A DNA stretch of 5,477 bases from Pseudanabaena sp. UBA1465 (GTDB taxonomy: Bacteria; Cyanobacteriota; Cyanobacteriia; Pseudanabaenales; Pseudanabaenaceae), in contig DCSN01000059.1 in the NCBI GenBank assembly GCA_002325645.1, positions 1 to 5,477 on the forward strand, written 5' to 3'. This document shows, one piece after another, positions 1 through 5,477 of the stretch (positions are counted from its first letter, which is position 1; the number at the start of each line of letters is the position of its first letter). The notes under the pieces were generated by a model. It did not search any database. It was given only the letters and a program-made list of their open reading frames with translations, and was not told the origin of the DNA. Made by a program: the position numbers and the translations under genes.

Positions 1-664
1 CTGTTACGGAATTATATCGTTTCATCCCTGCGTGGGCATGTTCACATTTCACTCGTTGACTGCTAAATTCTCGATTTTCCTGTTTCTGCGCTTCAGACAA
101 CTCTTGACCTTTTGGCTTTTTGTGGGGTAATCGTACATTTACAAACTCATTCTCTAAGCCCTGATATCCCAAATCTCCCTCAATCACTACGGCATCAGGA
201 ATGTTGCTTATCCAGTCCTCTTCGTCCAGTTGCTTCTTATCGTGGACTTTTCCTGCTTTAGCTTTGCTCAGTAAAATGATCCGCTTTTTACGGGTACTAC
301 CTGTGGTGTGTTTCCTTGTATGCCGTTTTTTCCTGAGTAATGCTCTTTTTGGCGTTCTGCATCTTTTGGGCGTTGCACTGGGCGTTCTGTACCGTCAATG
401 ATTACTTCTTCGACTTCGGCAAACTTTGCCTTAAATTCTTCGATGCTATCGATTTTTCTTTCGGGTAATGCTTGTTTCTTCCCCAGTGCTGTTTCCAGTA
501 TTGGCAGTAGTCGATGCACCCAATCGTGGGCGCAGGAACGGTCAAAGCCAAATAATACACTCATTAAGTCAAAGGTGGGATAGCATTTGCAGTACAACAA
601 GATAAAAAACAATTTGTCTGCACTGCTGTCTATCTTGTTTTAGAATCTTTTCAATATTTATCAT
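1..664 (-). pseudogene. Decayed IS5-type transposase (DDE_Tnp_4 family), cut by the left window edge
   Basis: This is the remnant of an insertion-sequence transposase that would have cut and rejoined DNA. Translation in three pieces rebuilds the family. The N-terminus starts at the ATG at 662-664 and reads MINIEKILKQDR. The middle piece (about 630 to 326) reads KLFFILLYCKCYPTFDL and then VIIDGTERPVQRP, which carries the first catalytic Asp. The last piece (325 to 1) reads RHTRKHTTGS, then GDLGYQG with the second Asp, then KCEHAHAGMKRYN with the catalytic Glu. Roughly 50-60 residues expected between the first and second pieces are missing, with a frame change near 625-632. The second frame change is at the A-run 326-331. 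The extreme C-terminus lies beyond the window. Family assignment is from remembered motifs; the inverted repeats were not located. The internal loss makes the copy almost certainly inactive. Confidence 0.85.
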
Positions 665-1104
665 CTTTTTGATCGCTATTTTGGGATCATGATATCCGAC
701 ATCAAACCTCGGTTATGGTTCAATTTATTGAACTTTTAGTTTTTGTCTTTATCTATGGATTGAAGTGCAGAAATAAATGTGAAGTTACCTCTATACCTCG
801 CTTTTGTTTCCCGATAGGTCTAATAACTATCTTAAGACTATCCTTGAAGCTTTAAATATAGTCATTGCTTAGCTTTCATCGATTGTTGCGAAATGTATCC
901 TATTTTGTTAAGAAACGTGTGCGGTTGCCCTGCTTGGATACTATCAACACGTTAGTGTTTCAGAGCTTTTGTTGTAGAATACTAGTCTAAAATTTGGGAG
1001 TTGCACGAGAAAATTATGATTCGGATAATTTACAGTGATAAAACCCTTATTTCGTGATTTCGTCATATTTTGTCATATTTCAAATCTATAACGCCGTTGA
1101 TTAT
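665..1104. other. Gene-free AT-rich intergenic stretch
   Basis: I see no convincing coding region or RNA gene in these 440 bases. The part next to the transposase remnant should contain that element's outer end, but without its other end the terminal inverted repeat cannot be identified. A weak inverted repeat at 718-733 (GTTCAA, 4-base loop, TTGAAC) is followed on the plus strand by a T-rich run. It has little GC and no plus-strand gene leads into it, so I do not call it a terminator. A short tandem repeat near 1062-1081 is listed separately. Confidence 0.6.
1062..1081. repeat. Two tandem copies of a 10-base unit
   Basis: GTCATATTTT is followed directly by GTCATATTTC, so nine of ten bases match. 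The pair lies about 24 bases beyond the stop codon of the 617-residue gene. Two copies of an AT-rich unit may arise by simple slippage, and no function is evident. Confidence 0.5.
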
Positions 1105-2958
1105 CTATCTGACTGGAGGTAGAGCATAGCCGATTTGACGCAGAGCTTTGCGAAACTTCCCATCATGAACAGATAAAACCACCAAAGCACGACTACCCAC
1201 TAGCTGACAGTACTTCTTGGTGAGCGGATCATTAGCAATCAATGCTGCTAAATGCGAACTGGCGCATTCAATTAACTTTGCTTCGCCTAAATCTCTAAAA
1301 GCTTGAGCCTTATCTACGGCAGTTTTGAGAAATTCCTGCACAGATGCAGGTAAAGGTTCACCATTGTTCTGCTCCAGAACTTGCATTAACTCCGCAACCT
1401 GATGCCCATCCTCGATCGCCGTCAAAAGCCTCTCCAAATCTAACCGCCAGATCTGATCAGAAATCTTTTGAGCATAGAGATCGAGAACTAAAGCATCAGA
1501 AATATTCAGCCCAGTTCCTGAAGCCACAATTTCTAGATTTGGCAATACCCGCAAAGTCTGACTATTAGCGATCGCTGGTGGTTGATATTTTGCGGTCAAG
1601 CCCAAACAATAAGCCCCCAATGCGTTTAATCGAAAATAAATCAAGCCATCGTAACGACTGAGAAAATTTAAATCATCAGTTCCCCAAAGATCGCCAAAAT
1701 CACGCCAAGCAACTCCTGGGTCAACATAGCCAACATCGATCAAACCAAGGGTCGCGGCATATTCAAACAAGAGACAGCGCATATATCGTTCTTGCAGAAT
1801 ATTCCAATCATGACTACCCGAATATCCGAGATTCCCATATCCCGATTCACAAATGTAAAGAGCATCAGGATCACGGGTGACTTCAAACAGATTTCCAGTC
1901 GCTACCATGTACTTGCTGAATTCAGGGAACTGAATCCATTTACCAATAGGACATTCACTCAAAGCGTTAGCAATCACTTCGCGTCGTCCCGCCACTGCCG
2001 TCATTCCCCTTGCGCCTTTGCCAGTTTGCCCCTTGATCTCATCAATCCGCCGAAATTCATCAAAAGTCGTATTCTTTAACCAGCGCTTCCATAATGTCTG
2101 TAAAGTCTTAGCTGGTGGGTCTTGCAGAGCTTTTAGCCCAGCCTTCGTCAACACTAGCTTTTTGCCAGAAAGTTCCGCCATATTCCCCACCTGCAACAGG
2201 GCTGTCCATGCAAAAGCTTTGATGCCGCCAATATCATCTTCAGGTGATGTGTAGGTATATTGTGCCTCCACTTTGCGTTGTTGATCATCATAAAAATCAC
2301 CACCCAGTAAAATTGTCGCGATCGCTTTCACAGTTGCGCCACTGGGCAAAGATGTTTTATCACTGACAGATACTTTGCCAGATTGAATCAAACGCAAAAC
2401 CGACAGCAAATCTTTTTGACTAACCTGTTCCATTTCACAGACTGTCAAAGGAATCTCATACTCTTTCTCATTCCAATATCTTTGTTGACGCACAACAAAT
2501 GTGTCAGGAATTGTGTCACCGACTTCGTTTAAACGGGTTGCTTGAGGCTTGGGGACAAAAGCAATTAAGGTTTGCTTGAGTTCAGATGGCATTACACCTT
2601 GATAGAAAAATAATCTCAATAGTGATGGCTGATATCTTGAACTGTAGCGATCGCCTGTGCCAAAGTTTGGCATTTGTCCATATTTAGCCGCAAATGAGTC
2701 CGCACGGTAATCATTTCCCGATGAATGTACGACTTCTGCGATCGCGGCTTTCTGCAAATCATCTAATCTCTGCCAAATTTTCTTGATCTTCACCCCCTCA
2801 ATTTCTTGCAAAATCGCAGTCACCAGATCGGCTTTGCGACTCAATTTTTGATCAATTAGCAGCAGCGCATAAAGCTTTTTTAACTCGTCAACAGTTTTCG
2901 CTTCAAGAGCTTGTTCAAGACTGAGAAGAGTTTCTACGGTTTGTTTACGTCGTGGCAT
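1105..2958 (-). CDS. Helicase-associated XPB/Ssl2-like domain protein with SAP-like N-terminus, no motor domain
   Basis: This intact 617-residue protein is probably cytoplasmic and DNA-associated; its biochemical role is unknown. Residues about 22-53 (TVDELKKLYALLL, then LSRKADLVTAIL) have the helix-turn-helix spacing of a SAP DNA-binding motif. The middle looks like winged-helix material: about residues 390-460 contain LLFEYAATLGLIDVGY and RLNALGAYCLGL. Residues about 468-600 start with TLRVLPNLEIVASG and end with LRQIGYALPP. This resembles the helicase-associated XPB/Ssl2 domain of actinobacterial proteins such as Rv0862c, whose gene neighbours an XPB helicase. No Walker A or DEAD/DEAH motif is present, so this is not itself a helicase. 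No signal peptide or membrane segment is seen. The ATG at 2956-2958 opens the frame and lacks a clear Shine-Dalgarno; TATACA at 2991-2996 on the coding strand is a possible -10 without a good -35. The coding sequence holds four of the window's six HIP1 octamers, so it looks native. The reading frame is certain; the domain naming comes from motif memory and is moderately sure. Confidence 0.8.
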   Translation of the reverse strand: MPRRKQTVETLLSLEQALEAKTVDELKKLYALLLIDQKLSRKADLVTAILQEIEGVKIKKIWQRLDDLQKAAIAEVVHSSGNDYRADSFAAKYGQMPNFGTGDRYSSRYQPSLLRLFFYQGVMPSELKQTLIAFVPKPQATRLNEVGDTIPDTFVVRQQRYWNEKEYEIPLTVCEMEQVSQKDLLSVLRLIQSGKVSVSDKTSLPSGATVKAIATILLGGDFYDDQQRKVEAQYTYTSPEDDIGGIKAFAWTALLQVGNMAELSGKKLVLTKAGLKALQDPPAKTLQTLWKRWLKNTTFDEFRRIDEIKGQTGKGARGMTAVAGRREVIANALSECPIGKWIQFPEFSKYMVATGNLFEVTRDPDALYICESGYGNLGYSGSHDWNILQERYMRCLLFEYAATLGLIDVGYVDPGVAWRDFGDLWGTDDLNFLSRYDGLIYFRLNALGAYCLGLTAKYQPPAIANSQTLRVLPNLEIVASGTGLNISDALVLDLYAQKISDQIWRLDLERLLTAIEDGHQVAELMQVLEQNNGEPLPASVQEFLKTAVDKAQAFRDLGEAKLIECASSHLAALIANDPLTKKYCQLVGSRALVVLSVHDGKFRKALRQIGYALPPVR

Positions 2959-3031
2959 AGGGCGATCGGGCTATAGCAATAATCATCAATTGTATAATCA
3001 TCGCCATCAATTAGTCTGATTTTTGTTGTTC

Positions 3032-3058
3032 ATTTTGTAATACTTTGCGCTACAAAAT
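3032..3058. repeat. Inverted repeat upstream of the 617-residue gene
   Basis: ATTTTGTA (3032-3039) and TACAAAAT (3051-3058) are perfect 8-base arms separated by 11 bases. The repeat lies about 75 bases upstream of the start of the 617-residue gene and just beyond the stop of the hydrolase remnant. It could be a regulator binding site or chance in AT-rich DNA. No T-tract follows in the coding direction that would make it a terminator. Confidence 0.3.
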
Positions 3059-3068
3059 AGCATTGCCT

Positions 3069-3375
3069 TCACTCCTCATCCAAAAACTCACGCATCATTT
3101 GATTAACCAACTGCGGTTGCTCCTGTTGCACCCAATGACTACAATTAGGAATATAGCGAATCCGCAAATCCTGCACATATTCCTCCGTCCCATAGGTTAA
3201 TTCCTTACACAAAGCCCGATCCTCCTCACCCCAAATCATCAAGGTCGGAATTGTGAGAATAACCCACACTTGCTTCTGAGATAGATAGATATATAGGTAG
3301 ATTGCGATAGTAATTAATCGCGCCTGTCAAAGCCCCCCCGCTTGGCAAGTCGTGATGCCAAAGCTCTGCGGTCAT
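3069..3375 (-). pseudogene. C-terminal remnant of an alpha/beta hydrolase, frameshifted
   Basis: This is the last third or so of an alpha/beta-fold hydrolase. The downstream frame (3272 to 3069) reads IPTLMIWGEEDRAL, the segment carrying the acidic catalytic residue in this fold. It continues with YIPNCSHWVQQEQPQLVNQ, whose SHW holds the catalytic His, and ends at a natural TGA. The preceding family sequence ALTGAINYYRN is in a different frame (about 3341 to 3300), running from an ATG at 3373-3375. The frame changes at the AGAT repeat 3279-3290. The nucleophile elbow and the N-terminal half are absent, and the 67 bases up to the next gene cannot hold them. A 7-base G-run (C on the plus strand, 3333-3339) is another slippage-prone spot. 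A protein could start at the GTG 3267-3269, but a 66-residue piece would lack the nucleophile. It is almost certainly dead. Confidence 0.85.
3279..3290. repeat. Tetranucleotide microsatellite (AGAT) x3 at the hydrolase frame break
   Basis: Three AGAT units are followed by ATATAGG; on the coding strand they read ATCT x3. The two frames of the hydrolase remnant meet here. Removing one 4-base unit would join NYYRNLPIYLS directly to QKQVWVILTIPTL in one frame. Slippage that added one unit is therefore the simplest cause of the shift. Confidence 0.65.
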
Positions 3376-3442
3376 AATGTTTTGAATGTAACAATTAGTG
3401 AAAGTTGGCTCTAAAAAAAGTTAGAAGTATCAACTGCATTAT

Positions 3443-4993
3443 CTATCCCCGAATGACGATGATTTCGCGTCCTGCGGGACTAACAACATTCTCAGTAGTC
3501 GTGCGATCGCTTAGCGGCGGCAAACCCTTACGGCGATCAAATATCACCAACCAACCTGCATCCAAACTCAAACCCGATAAATATTTATCCAACTGTGGCA
3601 ATCCATCCTTGAGTGGATCGGGCTTTTTATCACCCCACACTTTTAACTCCATTGCTAAAGTTTGTTTACCATAGCGCAAACAAATATCCATTCGCCCTGA
3701 ACCGATCGCATATTCCCGTTCCAACGTGCCATTACCATTAACCACTCGATGCAAAAATGCCATCATCACTAGATGTGGTGCAATTTCTGGATAGTTGGCA
3801 CTCTTGAACAATGGCTCACCATGTTGCCGCCAGAATCGGAGAAAAGCATCAAGAAGGACTTGAGCATTAAGACTTCCATCAGCATTCAGCCAGCTAGGTT
3901 GAATCATCGGCAGACTATCCTGCACACCTTGAGATAAAACCCTAGGAATCACTTCTTGATAAATGGGATTCGCAATCTTTAAGCCACCTTCCTGACTCCG
4001 CACCACTAAACCCAAATCTAACAAATAGCGCCGATCGTCATCGGGAGTATCTCCTAACTCTAATCCAGATAAAATTGGTTGAATTATGGCTCTAACTCTA
4101 TCTTCTCTTAATCTTTCGGCAAGACTATCTAGATGCGTATCCTGTCTCTTAATCAAGATTTCCTTCGCTTGATTCACCAACTCCGCCGTAATCGGAATCG
4201 CGGGATCTTTCGTAATATATTCAACAATTTCCTTAGCGATCGCATTAACCAACCAAGGCTGACCCTGCGTCAAATGAAAAGCTAAATCAACAGCTTCTGG
4301 CGTAAATATTTGTCCTGTAGCGTCTGTATGTTGCTGATAAAGATTCCTCACATCCTCAAGATTAAAATTACTCAGCATGAAGGAGCGCACTTTGATATTA
4401 AAAGGGCTAGAGGTATTTAGGTGATCGCTTCCACTCGAAGCATACTTATAATCCCGCACATCACGCATCCCCACCAAAGCAACTGACTGTGGAAATCCCT
4501 GGGGACGGCGTGGGAATCCATCCCTCAACTGTCGTAACACAGTCATCAAAGTTTGATTTTGTAGAGAATCTATTTCATCAATGAATATTACTAATGGTCT
4601 CGGTGATGCCTCCGACCATACCTTTAAAAAATTACCAATACGCTGTGGTAGCTGATGTCGATCATAGATGGGTGGGTGCAGTTCATCGGGCAGCCAGAAA
4701 TCTGCCGCATCTCGCCATGCGGCTAAAATAATTGCTTCTGCTTTTTCAGGTTCATCGGGAAAAGTTGCCCCCACCTCTGCCGATACCATTACTGATGTAT
4801 ATGCGCCACTTGCAGTTAATTCTTGGGCAAGTGCCAGCATCGCTGTAGTTTTACCCACCTGTCTTGGCGCATGGATCACAAAATAGTTTTCCTGAGCAAT
4901 TAGTTGTTTGATTTCAGGCAAGCGCTCTGTAGCTGACAACATGTAGTGAATGTCAGCCTTACAAGGACCAGCAGTATTAAACCATTTTTGCAT
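3443..4993 (-). CDS. AAA-like P-loop ATPase with C-terminal PD-(D/E)XK nuclease-like domain
   Basis: This intact 516-residue, probably cytoplasmic protein has an N-terminal ATPase and a C-terminal nuclease-like fold. Walker A is APRQVGKTT (residues 42-50), which fits [AG]x4GK[ST] with Ala in first position. Walker B is LVIFIDEID (134-142), with D139 and E140. ALVGMRDVRD (172-181) follows where a sensor strand is expected. Residues about 230-360 (TQGQPWLVNAIAKEI and following helices) look like the lid and helical part of AAA_35/AAA_14-type ATPases. At the C-terminus, GRMDICL (D436), MELKVW (E449 and K451) and Q467 with Y471 match a PD-(D/E)XK active site with all key residues present. The ATG at 4991-4993 is preferred because the conserved FNTAGP motif begins at residue 5; no clear Shine-Dalgarno is seen. 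The next gene in the same direction is the dead hydrolase. Substrate and biological role are unknown; relatives are often annotated only as ATP-binding protein, and a defence or mobile-element role is inference. Two HIP1 sites suggest it is native. Confidence 0.88.
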   Translation of the reverse strand: MQKWFNTAGPCKADIHYMLSATERLPEIKQLIAQENYFVIHAPRQVGKTTAMLALAQELTASGAYTSVMVSAEVGATFPDEPEKAEAIILAAWRDAADFWLPDELHPPIYDRHQLPQRIGNFLKVWSEASPRPLVIFIDEIDSLQNQTLMTVLRQLRDGFPRRPQGFPQSVALVGMRDVRDYKYASSGSDHLNTSSPFNIKVRSFMLSNFNLEDVRNLYQQHTDATGQIFTPEAVDLAFHLTQGQPWLVNAIAKEIVEYITKDPAIPITAELVNQAKEILIKRQDTHLDSLAERLREDRVRAIIQPILSGLELGDTPDDDRRYLLDLGLVVRSQEGGLKIANPIYQEVIPRVLSQGVQDSLPMIQPSWLNADGSLNAQVLLDAFLRFWRQHGEPLFKSANYPEIAPHLVMMAFLHRVVNGNGTLEREYAIGSGRMDICLRYGKQTLAMELKVWGDKKPDPLKDGLPQLDKYLSGLSLDAGWLVIFDRRKGLPPLSDRTTTENVVSPAGREIIVIRG

Positions 4994-5118
4994 AACGACA
5001 GCTAACTAACGGGCAGAGATACCCAATCAATATAACTCAACGCGCCAAGCAAAGCCCTGAAACCTTAAAAACACGCCATCAGCACTAAGCATAAATACTC
5101 ATTCACATAAATTTAATG

Positions 5119-5141
5119 ACAAATAATTCACGATTATTTGT
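5119..5141. repeat. Perfect 9-base inverted repeat upstream of the ATPase-nuclease gene
   Basis: ACAAATAAT (5119-5127) and ATTATTTGT (5133-5141) are perfect inverted arms around a 5-base centre, TCACG. It lies about 126 bases upstream of the ATPase-nuclease start, in the gap before the right-hand fragment. The arm length and spacing would suit a dimeric regulator. There is no T-tract in the coding direction, so it is not an evident terminator. AT-rich chance pairing remains possible. Confidence 0.4.
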
Positions 5142-5207
5142 TCTAAGATGTTTCTGTGACAAGTTGGACTTTCGATCTTGAAAACGATCGCTTTTTTTGT
5201 GATTATG

Positions 5208-5240
5208 ACCATAAGTTTGCCGCTGCGGCAAACTTATGGT
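5208..5240. repeat. Perfect 33-base palindrome (15-base arms, 3-base loop)
   Basis: ACCATAAGTTTGCCG, loop CTG, then CGGCAAACTTATGGT form a perfect hairpin on either strand. On the minus strand the left arm contains the TAA that ends the right-hand fragment. An A-run, not a T-run, lies downstream on the minus strand, and no T-run follows on the plus strand, so this is not a canonical intrinsic terminator. The perfect arms and gene-end position suggest a REP-like dispersed palindrome or an RNA 3'-end stabiliser. That is inference, since only one copy is visible here. Confidence 0.75.
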
Positions 5241-5455
5241 ATCGAGGCTAGAGAAAATTGATTGGGATCTATACTGGGAATATGTTTAGGTGGTAAAAAT
5301 GAAGATGGGGTGTTAGCCACAAGTTGCTCAATATCGTCAAGCCACCAATATTGCCAATGCAATCCATGATCAACGCTATCGTCAAAAATTGCTTGCCATT
5401 CATTACAGACATTCTCACAGATGATCTCTGGCTGTGCATGACCTAACCATTGATC
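5234..5455 (-). pseudogene. C-terminal fragment of an unrecognised protein, upstream frame broken
   Basis: An open stretch of 73 codons runs from DQWLGHAQPEI to FSLASIP and ends at TAA (5234-5236) inside the palindrome. It reads like real protein: acidic, no internal stops, five Trp residues including HWQYWW, and a proline-rich tail with PPKHIPSIDPNQ. An in-frame TAG at 5456-5458 closes the frame upstream, and no ATG, GTG or TTG lies near the start. The neighbouring frame upstream (LNNLLNVG, up to the window edge) may be the continuation, implying a single-base frameshift near 5450-5460. I do not recognise the family. Alternatives are a gene broken by recombination or a sequencing error at that point. 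Confidence 0.5.
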
Positions 5456-5477
5456 CTACATTCAGCAGGTTATTTAG

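Larger units (their letters stand above)
1568..4243. repeat. Six HIP1 octamers (GCGATCGC)
   Basis: Exact copies start at 1568, 2318, 2647, 2738, 3503 and 4236. HIP1 is a palindrome highly over-represented in many cyanobacterial chromosomes. All six lie inside the two intact genes. None is found in the transposase remnant, the hydrolase remnant or the right-hand fragment. This supports a cyanobacterial origin and long residence of the two large genes. Confidence 0.9.

Noticed and set aside
201..583. Open frames of 66 and 61 codons on the plus strand
   Set aside because: They are antisense to the transposase remnant, whose minus-strand frames match the family. They are low-complexity, Ser/Leu-rich shadows.
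1344..2254. Three plus-strand open frames of 74-95 codons
   Set aside because: All lie antisense within the well-supported 617-residue gene and show no recognisable motif.
2991..2998. TATAAT on the plus strand and TATACA on the minus strand near the 617-residue gene start
   Set aside because: Neither has a convincing -35 at 16-18 bases. The minus-strand one is only mentioned as a weak possibility.
3405..3674. Plus-strand open frame of 89 codons
   Set aside because: It is antisense to the nuclease domain of the 516-residue gene, where the catalytic motifs are clear.
4668..4886. Plus-strand open frame of 72 codons
   Set aside because: It is antisense to the Walker A region of the 516-residue gene; it is Ser/Ala-rich and has no motif.
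5100..5165. TGACAAAT and TGTGACAAG motifs that recall ends of cyanobacterial Tn7-like or CRISPR-associated transposons
   Set aside because: Only short AT-rich words are shared, with no ordered array of binding sites and no transposase or CRISPR repeat in the window.
5173..5198. CGATC / GATCG stem followed by seven T's on the plus strand, terminator-like
   Set aside because: The stem is only 5 bases with an 8-base loop, and no plus-strand gene leads into it. On the minus strand the run is A's.
1..5477. CRISPR arrays, tRNA or rRNA genes
   Set aside because: No regularly spaced repeats, cloverleaf features or conserved rRNA stretches were seen by eye on either strand.

Overview
The window looks like chromosomal DNA from a cyanobacterium, possibly a Pseudanabaena-like filamentous form. 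Six exact copies of the cyanobacterial HIP1 octamer GCGATCGC lie in the two large genes, base composition is moderately AT-rich, and start codons lack strong Shine-Dalgarno sequences. The genus is a guess from remembered protein families, not a search result. Everything that looks coding is on the minus strand.

Layout, left to right. Positions 1-664 hold a decayed IS5-type (DDE_Tnp_4) transposase. It has lost an internal N-terminal segment, has a second frame break at an A-run, and runs off the left edge. Positions 665-1104 contain no recognisable gene. Positions 1105-2958 encode an intact 617-residue protein with a SAP-like N-terminus and a C-terminal domain resembling the helicase-associated XPB/Ssl2-type domain, but no helicase motor. 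Positions 3069-3375 hold the C-terminal remnant of an alpha/beta hydrolase, frameshifted at a short tetranucleotide repeat. Positions 3443-4993 encode an intact 516-residue AAA-like ATPase fused to a PD-(D/E)XK nuclease-like domain. Positions 5234-5455 hold the C-terminal end of an unrecognised protein, whose stop codon lies inside a perfect 33-base palindrome (5208-5240).

Two intact genes therefore sit among three broken ones, as in an accessory or decaying region. Both intact products look nucleic-acid related: a probable DNA-binding, helicase-associated protein and a P-loop ATPase-nuclease. About 480 bases containing a pseudogene separate them, so an operon or a joint system is possible but not shown. 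The best leads are the motor-less XPB-associated protein, the ATPase-nuclease, the palindrome at a gene end, and the repeat-mediated frameshift in the hydrolase remnant.
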